A stretch of 64,000 bases of DNA from Sepioteuthis lessoniana. Its lineage: Eukaryota; Mollusca; Cephalopoda; Myopsida; Loliginidae. This document shows, piece by piece, positions 1 to 10,025 of this stretch. Position numbers and translations under genes: made by a program. Location: the NCBI GenBank assembly GCA_963585895.1, contig OY757915.1:96674905-96738904 (forward strand), read 5' to 3'. How positions within the stretch are numbered: the first letter of the stretch is position 1; every line of letters begins with the position of its first letter. The notes under the pieces are model-generated. The model made no database searches and was not told the DNA's origin. It saw only the letters and a list, made by a program, of their open reading frames with translations.

Positions 1-301
1 AAACAGTTCAGTTTAACATAAGTACAGTTTAAACACACCGTTAAATGTAAAAACAGTTAATTTCAAGCAATTCAGTTTTAGCGTAATTACACAGTTTATT
101 TCTATTTGACCCATTGATATGACCCTATCAGAATGGACCTAGGAGCGATGGCAATGAAAGGGTACTCCGTATTCCCCAAAACTCAAGCATTACGGGATCT
201 TCACTATCAGAATGCTTATTGTCATATCTTGGACACTCTTTAGGGGAGTCTTACCCCTCTGCAGAGAGGTTGTCAGTGTATTCTGCAGCTCCATTTGACT
301 G
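1..301 (-). repeat. Family A retroposon, cut by window edge
   Basis: Reads on the minus strand from the family A 5' end (near 301, CAGTC...GCTG region) into AT-rich monomers; its 3' tail lies outside the window. The conserved block includes the GACCCAT...GACCCTATCAG stretch at about 108-130 and the TCTGCAGAGAGG stretch near 260. It matches about 20 other copies in this window. No coding capacity is visible. Confidence 0.8.
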
Positions 302-363
302 GTACAAAAGAACGATGAGGTGAAATAAAGAAGGAAACATGATAAAGAAGAGAGAGGGAGATC

Positions 364-426
<63 letters not shown>

Positions 427-726
427 GGAAAAAAGAAAGATAGACAAATAGCGAAAATGTAAAATGGAGAAATAAAGTTCAGCAAACTTACGTAAGAAAT
501 TATGAAAAAGAATGCAATAGAAAATAGAAAGAAAAAAGTCAAAGAATGGCGAAAACAAAGTCACAAAGGAAGACAACAGATGTTGGCTATTGAAAGTGTT
601 ATGCATAAATTAGGAAAAACCATTGATGAATCAGTGGACAGTAAGGTAAGATGTAACTAATAGTTTTGCCTCTTGGAAGAGTATTAAAAACATTATGCAC
701 ATCTTAAATTTAGAGGCTGGAAAATT
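302..726. other. Unassigned AT-rich DNA with an (AG)n tract
   Basis: A perfect (AG)n microsatellite occupies about 368-424. The rest is purine-rich and I recognise nothing in it. Serine/leucine-rich reading frames on the minus strand here are translations of the microsatellite. Confidence 0.6.
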
Positions 727-737
727 ACATTTTAATC

Positions 738-949
738 CATATTTACCAAGCCTTCCGCTCGGGCAGGATATGACACAAGGTTAGTTTTTTAAGCAGAATT
801 TAACAGGTGTGAATTCAGAGTTTTCCTTCTCCTAGACTAGTTGCCTCACCAAGGCTGAAGAACCTAGTCTGCTCTACTATTTTATCCATAGCTGGAGGGA
901 GAATAATTGGATCTATACCTTTCCCATTACACCACGGGCACCTCCAATA
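738..949 (-). mobile_element. SINE B copy with internal deletion
   Basis: A tRNA-derived SINE on the minus strand. Its 3' end (ACCAAGCC...GGGCAGGATATGACACAAGG) is at 741-782 and its head (ATTACACCACGGGCACCTCC) at 925-944. Perfect 11-bp direct repeats ACATTTTAATC flank it at 727-737 and 950-960, marking retroposition. Most of the tRNA-like body, including the B box, is missing between TACCTTTCCC and ATTACACC, so this copy could not be transcribed from its own promoter. Confidence 0.9.
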
Positions 950-960
950 ACATTTTAATC

Positions 961-1462
961 TATTCATGTTTATTGGTCATTCAAACGTTACATTACTATT
1001 TTCTACTTGTATAAAAACTAATCCGTTTGAAGAATCTCTTATATGCATTCTTTTGAAAATAACAAGAAATCTGCATGTTTCTTAATAAGTGAGGTGAACA
1101 TCAGAGGTGCTTTGTCACAAGTAGAAATTGCAGGAACTACTTAAGATATAGGATTGCTCTTTACTTTTCTTGATGACATTCCTTAGTGGCAGGATGGTTA
1201 GGGCATATGCACTGCAGGGACCGTCTAAGAATCATTAACCAGTATCTCAAGATCACTGGCGTTTCTTTTTTTTTTGACTGTACGACTTGACATAGTGACG
1301 CAGAGAAGAAAAATAAAAGAGTTCCAACTTTTGATGGGAGGGAGATCTTTCTTTGCACGTCCTTCTCTTTCGTTTTTTAATTAATTTTTTTTCTATTGCT
1401 TTTACAACAAACCTACCATCTGCAGTACTTATTCCTTTTCACCCCTCCCACTGTCGGCGGGG
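961..1462. other. Unassigned stretch
   Basis: AT-rich, with a few homopolymer runs. I recognise no gene or repeat family. Confidence 0.5.
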
Positions 1463-1783
1463 CTTAGAACACGCTGACTGTACACCTAGGAAATACTAAG
1501 ACCTTTCCACCCCAAAAAGGGGGGGCATCCTAGGTATGGCATTAAACTAGATCTGATGGTGAAGCTTTAAATCAGGGGAATGTGGAGTACCCCTTCATTG
1601 TTATTACTCCCAGATCCATTCTAATGCGAGTGATAGTACTTGTTAGAGTTTTATCGATGGGTCGAATAGATCTATTAAAAAATGATTGGTATTGGATAGG
1701 AATACTTGGTACCATATGAATTATTTGTATTAAGAATAGTTACTTGAAGCTATAATCATTTACTAAGTATTATCGTAAGGTTA
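1463..1783 (+). repeat. Family A copy, 3'-truncated
   Basis: Contains the 5' module (ACGCTGACTG, ATCTGATGGTGAAGC, GGAGTACCCCTTCATTG) followed by two degenerate monomers, and ends against the tail of the next, oppositely oriented copy. The two copies sit tail to tail. Confidence 0.75.
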
Positions 1784-2586
1784 ATTTGGTTTGTTTGGTT
1801 TAATGGCATATCAACCCTTGATGGTCATTTAACGCCAAATCCTGTTTATATATATATATATATATAAAGAGTGAATAGATTTTTGTTAACTTTATTTTTA
1901 AACGAGTTAGAGGTCATTTGTTTACTCACAGTTAAATGGTTTCAACATGGCTATTTAACACTAATTGTTCTATTCAACATTATTAATTGGTTTTGCACTG
2001 TTAAATGGTTTCAAGTATTCCTATCTAATACTAATAATTCAATTTAATATTTATCATTTGTTTGCACAGTTAAATGGTTTCAAGTATTGTAAATGATTAA
2101 ATACTTCTATTTTACCCCTAGGTAGGACCCTAAGAGGTACTACTACTCCGGGTCATAATTTAGTCCCATACCCAGGAAACTCGTTGCCCGTGATGCCCGT
2201 AGTGTATGGAGGTGCCAGTGGTGTAATGGTTATCGTCGTAAGAAACGGACACGGCGACACGGTTTTAAATCCTGGACGAGGCTGATTGCATTTCACATAG
2301 CACTAATACCCTTGGGAAAGGTATGAATGCAATTATTCTCCTTCCAGCTATGGGTAAATAGTAGGAGAGACTGTGTTCTTCAGCCTTGGTGAGGCAACTA
2401 GTCTAGGAGAAGGAAAACTCTGAATTCAAACCTGTTAAACTCCACTTAAAAATTTGACCTTGTGTCATATCCTGCCCGAGTGGAGGGGTTGGTAAATAGG
2501 ATACCCAGGAAACTCGTTGAAGATAAGTGCCTTACCTCTCTGCTGAGATACAGTCGGCGTATTCTACAGCCCTAACTGACTGGGCG
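1784..2586 (-). repeat. Family A copy, complete, carrying a nested SINE B
   Basis: On the minus strand it runs from the 5' end near 2584 (complement of ATTCTACAGCCC...ACTGGGC) to the tail near 1786-1815 (GGTTTGTTTGGTTTAATGGCATATCAACC as read on plus). Three 60-70 bp monomers follow the tail region. The 5' module is interrupted by the SINE B at 2187-2500. Confidence 0.85.
2187..2500 (+). mobile_element. SINE B, nested in family A, 19-bp target duplication
   Basis: Near full-length tRNA-derived SINE. A-box-like GTGTAATGGTTA is at about 2219-2231, the B-box region GTTTTAAATCC at about 2262, then the central domain ATACCCTTGGGAAAGGTATGAA and the 3' end CCTGCCCGAGTGGAGGGGTT. The 19-bp repeat ATACCCAGGAAACTCGTTG occurs perfectly at 2168-2186 and 2501-2519. 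The 5' end carries an extra partial repeat of the head (CCCGTGATGCCCGTAGTGTA), an unusual head duplication. It inserted after the surrounding A copy. Confidence 0.95.
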
Positions 2587-2589
2587 GGG

Positions 2590-2905
2590 ATTATTATTCG
2601 TAAGTTGAAACCATATAATTGTGGAGAAACAATTGACTATTATTAAAGAGAAATAATAACTTGAAACCATATAATTATTAGTGTTAGAAAGGAATACTTG
2701 AAACTCTACAACTGTGTACAAATGATTTGTATTTGATAGGAATACTTGATATCAAATAACTGTGTGCAAAAACCCTTAAGAAACAACTAAACGAAAATGT
2801 AAATATCAAAATGCAATGAACGCGATTTCATAACTTCTAGTCATGAAATAATTCTAGACTGGTTAACATGCCGTTAAAATCAATGAATCAACCAATTGTC
2901 AAGGT
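2590..2905 (+). repeat. Family A monomers and variant tail
   Basis: Degenerate monomers (ACTTGAAACCATATAATTATTAGTGTTAGA type) end in GGTTAACATGCCGTTAAAATC, a divergent version of the family A tail. The same variant tail recurs at 15,390-15,500. The 5' module is absent. Confidence 0.65.
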
Positions 2906-3376
2906 TAATTCTTTGTTGTGGACTAAGGTCTCATTGTCATAATAATGTTATTTGCTCGTTAATATCAAATGGATGGATCATTCTTGGACAGACTGTGTAT
3001 TTGAAAACAACATAAAACCAAAAATATTCGCTACATACTTATCTAGATCGGAAATAGTTTGAATTTCTTTGATGAAGTATTTTTACTATTGACTTTTTAT
3101 TGGGGTTTATTTTATTAGTTTTCTTATTTTCTGTTTGTTTTCTTCAAAACGTTCAGGTGGTTAAATTTTACGACCATTTTTTGTTAAGTAGTCAGCATGG
3201 ATTATAAGTAAAGAAGTAACCTCCGACAAAATTTTAATTTATATCCCACGGTGGTCGTAGAATTCAACGGCCTGAGTGCTGTGATAAAAGGGTGGTAATA
3301 AGATGAAAGAAAAATCTATTAAAATATGAACAGCTAAAAAAATCAGGCAGCTGGTCACACAACTATTCCTACCATC
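2906..3376. other. Unassigned AT-rich stretch
   Basis: No gene or repeat recognised. Only T-rich runs and short AT words are seen. Confidence 0.5.
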
Positions 3377-3625
3377 AAGACCTGTCGGGAAAGAGGTGAC
3401 CTTGGTATTGCACTAAACTGCATCTGATGGGCGTGGTTGGGGAGTTACTTCATTGCTCTAACTCCGAAGTTCACTCGGAGTTGGAGTGGTAATACCTGAC
3501 AGGGCTTCATGCATGGATCAAATAAATCTTTTTGAAAATTATTTATGATAGAAAGGAACATTTTATATCATATAACTATGTGTAAATTATTTGTATAAAG
3601 AATAGTTTGAGTCTGGTCGATGAAA
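3377..3625 (+). repeat. Family A fragment
   Basis: Has the 5' module words CTAAACTGCATCTGATGG and CACTCGGAGTTGGAGTGGTAA and the beginning of the monomers (AACTATGTGTAAATTATTTG). Both ends are truncated. Confidence 0.7.
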
Positions 3626-3650
3626 TTCAAAATGGGGTCGTACTCAGAAG

Positions 3651-3726
3651 TAATTCTTGATAAAGCATATTTGGTTTCGATTGAAAACTTATCCTATATA
3701 AATTAACATATAAAATGTCTTCCTGC
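3651..3726 (+). repeat. Short direct repeat flanking an A copy (left)
   Basis: The words GATAAAGCATATTTGGT, AACTTATCCTATATAAAT and GTCTTCCT recur in the same order at 4450-4515, on the other side of the A copy at 4013-4397. This is an old local duplication of about 75 bp. Confidence 0.6.
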
Positions 3727-4012
3727 GTAGGTTTGAACAATTTTGTTACAGTCCATAGATTAAATGGTGTGTTTACTTGAATTTTCCGAAAAAAAGAGCA
3801 AAAGTGAAACCGGTGTATTGAGCTGAAATCGTCATCACTGAACAAATTTTATGGCTATGCTCTTAATATTGGTATTTTATTTGTTACTTTAATATGTATA
3901 CAGCATATTATAGTAACAAACTATTTACACGACCAAATTTTGCAGACATTATTTTTTGGTTAATATCAATGTTTTCTGCTGTCAACTTGTTCTTTGAAAC
4001 TAGAATTTTTGT

Positions 4013-4397
4013 TGTCCAATCGGCTGGGGCTGTAGAATACACCGACTGCTTCCCTGCAGAGGAGTAAGACCCCCCCTCAACAAGTGTCCTGGGTATGACA
4101 CTAAACAATCTGATGGTGAGGTTCCACTAATGCCGGAGCTTTGTTTGACCTGTTTAATGTAGAACTGTTTGGTCATTTAACTGTATGTAAACAAAATCTG
4201 TACTTATCCTAAACTGTATTAGCTGAATTAGAACAGTTTGAATGAACTGAATGGCTTGAAATAGAAATGTTTTTGACAAACTGTGTACTCATGCTAAACT
4301 GAATTGTTTGAAACAGAATTATTTGCATAAAAATTGGTTTGGCGTTAAATAACCTACAAAGGTTGATATGCCATAAAATCCAACCAATCAACCAACA
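4013..4397 (+). mobile_element. Family A retroposon, short complete copy with target duplication
   Basis: A compact (385 bp) copy that defines the family's ends. It begins TGTCCAATCGGCTGGGGCTG and finishes GGTTGATATGCCATAAAATCC followed by (CCAAT)-like repeats. The 11-bp repeat AGAATTTTTGT flanks it exactly at 4002-4012 and 4398-4408. A target duplication plus a simple-repeat 3' tail is the signature of retroposition rather than cut-and-paste transposition. Confidence 0.85.
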
Positions 4398-4449
4398 AGA
4401 ATTTTTGTCATTAGTCCGGTCTATCAAGTCTAAGTTAACGTCATACTTG

Positions 4450-4515
4450 GAAATATCCCTGATAAAGCAAATTTGGTATGTATCTACAACTTATCCTATA
4501 TAAATGCCTTCCTAG
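4450..4515 (+). repeat. Short direct repeat flanking an A copy (right)
   Basis: Second copy of the short repeat at 3651-3726. Confidence 0.6.
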
Positions 4516-4649
4516 TTACAATCCTTTCCATTGGCAGACTTGTAAATAGACATGCAAGGAATGGTAAAATGTTGCACGCTATGTTAGTGGAAGTTTCTCA
4601 GGCTGCAGGTGAAAATACTTTATCATCTACAAGAATTTGAAGTATATGG

Positions 4650-4930
4650 TGGTGCCCGTGATGTAATGGTTATCGTCGTTGAAAATGGAGACGGCGATCC
4701 GAGTTCAAATCCTGGAGAAAGCTGTTTGCATTTCACATAGAAAAAGATATGAATCCTACTATTCTCCTCCAGATATGGGCAAATAATCGAGCAGACTGGG
4801 CTCTTTAACCTTGTTATGGTAGTCAGTCTCGGAGAAAGAAAACTCAGAATACAAACCAGTTAAACTTCGCGGAAAAAGTTGACTTTGAGTCGCATCCGTC
4901 TCGAGCGAAGAGATTAAGTAAATACATACA
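4650..4930 (+). mobile_element. SINE B copy
   Basis: Head TGCCCGTGATGTAATGGTTATCG, B-box word GAGTTCAAATCCTGG, then a central domain shortened by loss of the CACTAATACCCTTGGG segment (AGAAAAAGATATGAATCC instead). The 3' end GCATCCGTCTCGAGCG is degenerate and abuts the 34-bp satellite. Confidence 0.85.
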
Positions 4931-4934
4931 TAAA

Positions 4935-5545
4935 TTGTGAGGTAGCATTTTGATATCATCGACATGAATTGTGAGGTAGCATTTGGATATCATCGACAGG
5001 AATTGTGAGATAGCATTTTGATATCATCGACATGAATTGTGAGGTAGCATTTTGATATCATCGACATGAATTGTGAGGTAGCATTTTGATATCATCGACA
5101 TGAATTGTGAGGTAGCATTTGGATATCATCGACAGGAATTGTGAGATAGCATTTTGATATCATCGACATGAATTGTGAGGTAGCATTTTGATATCATCGA
5201 CATGAATTGTGAGGTAGCATTTTGATATCATCGACATGAATTGTGAGGTAGCATTTTGATATCATCGACATGAATTTTGAGGTAGCATTTTGATATCATC
5301 GGCATGAATTGTGAGATAACATTTTGATATCATCGACAGGAATTGTGAGGTAGCATTTTGATATCAGCGACATGAATTGTGAGATAGTATTTTGATATCA
5401 TCGACATGAATTGTGAGGTAGCATTTTGATATCATCGACAGGAATTGTGAGGTTGCATTTTGATATCATTGACATGAATTGTGAGATAGCATTTTGATAT
5501 CTTCGGCATGAATTGTGAGATAGAATTTTGATATCATCGATACGA
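4935..5545 (+). repeat. 34-bp tandem satellite, about 18 copies
   Basis: Consensus unit has two halves: ATGAATTGTGAGGTAGC and ATTTTGATATCATCGAC. Each unit holds the palindrome GATATC. A variant (ATTTGGATATCATCGACAGG) recurs exactly 136 bp apart (4981 and 5117), so a block of four units was duplicated, a higher-order structure. The unit length is not a multiple of three, so frames across it are not protein repeats. It borders the 3' end of the broken gene at 5546-7925. Confidence 0.95.
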
Positions 5546-6494
5546 ATGGGAATTAGCACTCTGCCATCTACAATACATACTTCAATCTTCTTAGTGATTA
5601 TACTGATTCGTTTATTCAGAACGTTCCATCTCAGTTTTGACTTCTCTGGTTTTCTTATGAAACCGTCTTTAAACAGCACCGTTTTTCTCATGCCTAAGTT
5701 CGGATACAAAATTATCCTGCATATTCTCATCTGATTTTGCCAATGTAATCAACCTGGTGAATAAGATTGTGGGATCAATGTTGAACTTCTTTCCTTGAAT
5801 GTTCCTACCTGGAAGAATATCATTCAACGTCTTAACTAGGCTGTTTCTCTTTATAACGGCTTTTTCAACACATATTCCACAAGGAAATACTTGAATTTTG
5901 TCAACACACACTGTATCATCGCAGTTGACACCATCTTCAGCTGAAGCTACAACATCGTTAGAAAGACTATTTGGCATTGGCTCTTCAAAGTTAAATGGTT
6001 CGTACGCATCAAATCAGGATAAGAACTTCATAGGATTTCGGTTGTCTCGTTCGATACTGATTCTGCAAAGTTCTTCACTTGTTTGCAGTAATAAATTGGT
6101 GAAATCACTTGCTGCATTGAGTACGCTGGCACACCGGTGCATTGTATTAATCCAAGTAACCCGGACTGATTCAGTGATTCTACGTCCTTTTGTAATATCG
6201 CCTCTTCTCTTTAGTGATCTCATCAGCACCTGCTTTATTGTCAGACCATTTCACACGCCTCCTCAAAACTTATCAATTCGTCGTGCAGTGTGAAATCAAA
6301 TGCGTTGAAACTGTTCATACACCCACGGATAATTTTTCAGGTAACTCCATCATTGTTTGTAGATATAGTCTCACATTTTTAGCGTAATTTATGTGTGCAG
6401 TTGCAGCGAAAAGCGTTGTAATTCTCACGGTTGCGAAGACCACTGTGTCTTGGAGAGCTTCAACTTCCTCCTCTGATTTGCTTTGTGCACTTTT

Positions 6495-6863
6495 GGTTTG
6501 GTTTGGTTTTATGGCATATCAATCATTATAGGTTATTTAATGCCAAATTCATTTTTATACATATAAACAATTCTATTTCAAATGTCAAAAACAGTTTTAT
6601 CATAAACAATTCAGTTTAGCATAAGTACACTGTTTAATACTATTTGACCCATAGATGGGACCCTATCAGGTGCTGCCACGCCGGGCCAGAGTGGACCTGG
6701 AAGCAATGGCAATGAAGGGGTACTCCGCATTCCCCAAAGCTCCAGCACTGCTGGAACCTCACCATCAGATTGTTTAGTGTCATATCCAGTCACTCGTTAG
6801 GGGAGTCTTACTTCTCTGCAGAGATGCAGTCGGTGTATTCTGCAGCCCCAGCCAACTGGCCCA
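6495..6863 (-). mobile_element. Family A copy inserted in the broken gene
   Basis: Complete short copy: tail GGTTTGGTTTTATGGCATATC at 6495-6520 and 5' end complement of TATTCTGCAGCCCCAGCC near 6836-6855. Direct repeat TGCACTTTT (9 bp) at 6486-6494 and 6864-6872. Removing it brings the two coding pieces of the host pseudogene together in order. Confidence 0.9.
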
Positions 6864-6918
6864 TGCACTTTTAGGTTGTCTTTCTGCGGGGATCATTTGT
6901 TTTAGCAGTTTTACTGTT

Positions 6919-7168
6919 AAGTAAAGTTGGTAACCTTAGTCGAAGGTGACCCAAAGGCCCACTTTACAATAGCTACCACAACGAGATGTAAGGGATGGCG
7001 CTCCTCCATTCCCTGGATTTCTCCACTTTGCCCTTGATCCTTACCTTATAATGCTAAGTCGGCATCAAGTACCATTTTTTGAGTCTTTGGCATGACTCGA
7101 CCTGGGATTGAACCCCGGTCTCCCGGACCATTGGCGAACACTCTACCAATAAGAACATGCGCCCTTAA
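6919..7168 (-). mobile_element. SINE D copy inserted in the broken gene
   Basis: Minus strand: head GGGCGCATGTTCTTATTGG with TGGTAGAGTG (A-box like) and GACCGGGGTTCAATCCCAGG (B-box like), then GTACTTGATGCC, then a tail CCAACTTTAC. It is the best-preserved tRNA-like head of family D in the window. A TTAA word is found on both flanks, too short to call a firm target duplication. Confidence 0.8.
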
Positions 7169-7925
7169 TGCTTTTGAAAAAAGACTTTCTTGATATCAGA
7201 TGTTTGAAAGCATTAGTATCACAGATTTCTTTTAGAATATGTGCAAGTTCTGACACTTTCATAAGTGCTTTAAAACTTTCTAAGCAACTCATTGCTAGAT
7301 GAAAACCTCCCAATTGGGAGCAAAGATTTAATGATCTTCATCATTTTCAGCCTCTGTGATTGATTGAAAATTATAATCAGTTAGGTTACCAAGCTGTTTT
7401 GCTTGATTTTGCACAAACAGTGGCACAGAGTAAACGGATGTCATGTCATTTGGACTCAAATCCAAAATTGGAAGAAAGGATGTTCACCCAACACTTCCTT
7501 TTTTTACATAAAACCAGACAAGTTAGGACGATTATTTCGGAGTACAAAGTGAGATTAGTGCTAAAGAACTTTGAGGTAATTGACTGTTGGCATGACATGA
7601 GACGGATCATGAGCTGGAAGCTCTTTAAAGATCATTTTAGAAAGGATAGTTACCTCGTGGTTTACATAGCACATGATGAGCACATTCTTTTTCATATTTT
7701 TTCACTGGTACTTCTGGCATTGTGAAAGATGTTGCAAATCCTTCCGCATCTTGAGCTGTCGTTGCGAAATGTTTCCGATAGCACAGAGAAACCCTTTACT
7801 ATCAAGAGTTGCTGGATTATGATCCACGTCGACCCCAATTCACGATGTCAAGATACCTGGAAGATGCGTTTTCAAGGATGTCAACTGTTTCTTACTACGA
7901 TGTCGCAGTCCAGTTTGAATTATTA

Positions 7926-8187
7926 GTAATAGATAGATATACTTGAAATCATACAACTGTGTGCAAATTATTTGTATTAGATTAGAATACATGATATCAT
8001 GTAACTGTGTGCAAACAATTGATTATAGAAAAATTTTAGAAAGTTCAATTAATAGTATGCAGTGAAACAGTGAAAATAGTTCCGATTGTAATCAAATATT
8101 TAGAAATTAATCAAATCTAAATACCTCATAAGGAGTTGATGTGCCGTTCAACAAATAAATTTCACCAAATCAAAATAAAACCAAACT
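7926..8187 (+). repeat. Family A monomers with variant tail
   Basis: AT-rich monomers (ATACTTGAAATCATACAACTGTGTGC type) ending GGAGTTGATGTGCCGTTCAAC and an A-rich tail. No 5' module. Confidence 0.6.
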
Positions 8188-8188
8188 A

Positions 8189-8216
8189 CTACTACTACTA
8201 CAACTACTACTACTAC
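8189..8216 (+). repeat. (CTA)n microsatellite
   Basis: Trinucleotide repeat with one CAA interruption. Confidence 0.9.
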
Positions 8217-8343
8217 AAAATTATATACAAACAAAATTGAGTGATTAGTTGTTGAAGAAAATGTAGCTACATAATTGTTGATTTTATTTTATTCAACCAG
8301 TTGTTCTCCGTGACCAAATCAATAAATGTGACGTTCATATCAG

Positions 8344-9406
8344 ACGGACTTAACGAGTGTCCTGATTATGACACTGAATAATCTGATGGTGAGGCTCTCG
8401 TAATGCTGGAGCTTTAGGGAATACGGAGTACCCCTTCATTGACATCGCTCCCGGGTCCACTCTGACTCGGAATGGTAGCACTTGATAGGGTCAAATAAAA
8501 CTGTTCAATATTTGTACAAAAAAAAATGACTGATGTTGAATAGAATTGTTAGAAACAAAACTCTTTAATCATTTAATAGTGTGTAAACAAATGACTGTCT
8601 AATTGAATTGTTAGTGATACATTGAGATACTTGCAACAATTTAGCTGTGTGTAAACGAATGAGTTGTGTTGAATAGAATTATTAGTGTTAAATAGCAATA
8701 CTTGGAACCATTTGATTGTGTGTAAACGAATGAGTAGTGTTGAATAGAATTATTAGTGTTAAATAGCAATACTTGGAACCATTTGATTGTGTGTAAACGA
8801 ATGAGTAGTGTTGAATAGAATTATTAGTGTTAAATAGCAATACTTGGAACCATTTGATTGTGTGTAAACGAATGAGTAGTGTTGAATAGAATTATTAGTG
8901 TTAAATAGCAATACTTGGAACCATTTGATTGTGTGTAAACGAATGAGTAGTGTTGAATAGAATTATTAGTGTTAAATAGCAATACTTGGAACCATTTGAT
9001 TGTGTGTAAACGAATGAATAATGTGGGATAGAATGATTAGTGTTAAATAGCCATACTTGCTTGAAATCACTTATCTTTGTGCAAAAAAATGTTTAATAGT
9101 AAATAGAATTATTCATATTAGATTGAAATACTTGAAACCATTTAATTGCGTGCAAAGAAAGAGCTCAGGCTCATTTAAAAATGTTATCAACTAAATGTGT
9201 TTACAAATTATATTTAACATATATGTATAAAGAGGATTTGGCATTAAATAATCAACAATGGTTGATATGATATAAAACCAAACCAAACCAAACCAAACCA
9301 AATCCTGTATATTTAATATATATGTATAAAGAGGATTTGACATTTAATAACCTACAATGGTTGATATGCCATAAAACCAAACCAAATCAAACCAAACCAA
9401 TGGTCA
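8344..9406 (+). mobile_element. Family A copy with a 71-bp tandem array and duplicated tail
   Basis: 5' module at 8350-8490, then monomers. From 8651 to 9076 the monomer is amplified with a strict 71-bp period (GTAAACGAATG at 8651, 8722, 8793, 8864, 8935 and 9006). The four units from 8722 are identical by eye, so the amplification is recent. The 3' tail occurs twice in tandem: GGTTGATATGATATAAAACC near 9261 and GGTTGATATGCCATAAAACC near 9359. Confidence 0.9.
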
Positions 9407-9741
9407 ATACATAGGAACTATTAAATAAATGAAAGTAAAATAAAAAGAATTCATAAACTGATTTCTTACAATGCCATCTTTAGAATCTACTGCTGATGGA
9501 CGCAGCATTAATTATGTTTAAGTTCTTTCTTTTTATAAATATACATTTTCCTTTCATTTCGTTCTCTTTCCCGCCATACATTCACCTCTTGCTTTGAGAC
9601 GAGACTTCAAATATTTAAGATGCCCTTTGATGTAATTTTTATAACTTTTCTTTTGTTTTACGGGATCGTACGCTACGACAAACACACATGAAGTAATCAT
9701 CTAAGCAGCCGAATTATTCAGAGTGCTTGATAAAGTCGTTG
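9407..9741. other. Unassigned stretch
   Basis: No gene or repeat family recognised. Confidence 0.5.
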
Positions 9742-9850
9742 GTTGCTTGGTTTTCCGGCATGTCAACCCGTGTTGGGTTATTTGATGCCGAAGTCAGTCT
9801 TTTTTTTTTTGCAAATAAATATATGGTATCAAATAACTATTCTTATTTGA
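9742..9850 (-). repeat. Family A tail fragment
   Basis: Plus-strand reading GGTTGCTTGGTTTTCCGGCATGTCAACC followed by GGGTTATTTGATGCC matches the reverse complement of the A tail. Confidence 0.7.
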
Positions 9851-10025
9851 TAATAATAGTGATAATAATAAAGCAAGAATAGATAAGACGCAACAAAATA
9901 GCAAATGTTGGCAATGCGGTGACAGAGATGAAACTATCAATCACATAATAAGCGAATGTAGCAAATTAGCACAGAAGGAGTATAAGACTAGACACGACTG
10001 GGTGGGCAAGGTGATCCACTGGGAG

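Larger units (their letters stand above)
5546..7925 (-). pseudogene. Broken gene of a repetitive lophotrochozoan protein family, function unknown
   Basis: Reading on the minus strand, pieces of one protein appear in order: an L-G-G-F-H-L-A-M-S-like region (about 7330-7290); FAATAHINYAKNVRLYLQTM then ELPEKL (about 6415-6320); LMRSLKRRGDITKGRRITES (about 6228-6170) and INTMHRCASVLNAA (about 6150-6105); and KKFNIDPTILFTRLITLA (about 5790-5735). I recognise this order from a large family of hypothetical proteins repeated in mollusc and cnidarian genomes; its role is not known to me. Frameshifts and stops lie between the blocks. A family A copy (6495-6863) and a SINE D (6919-7168) interrupt it. 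The 3' end runs into the 34-bp satellite. Assignment to one family is from memory of motif order. Confidence 0.55.

Noticed and set aside
190-606. Serine/leucine-rich open frame on minus
   Set aside because: It is the translation of the (AG)n microsatellite at 368-424.
2187-2500. tRNA gene at the SINE head (and in the other SINE heads)
   Set aside because: A and B boxes are present but no cloverleaf can be closed; the sequence continues into the SINE core.
4759-4965. 68-codon minus frame near the satellite
   Set aside because: It is the reverse of a SINE B 3' end and satellite units.
4935-5545. CRISPR-like regular repeats
   Set aside because: Units are directly adjacent with no spacers and the DNA is clearly eukaryotic; it is a tandem satellite.
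7360-7926. Two plus-strand frames of 121 and 65 codons
   Set aside because: They are antisense to the broken minus-strand gene, which shows ordered motifs on the other strand.
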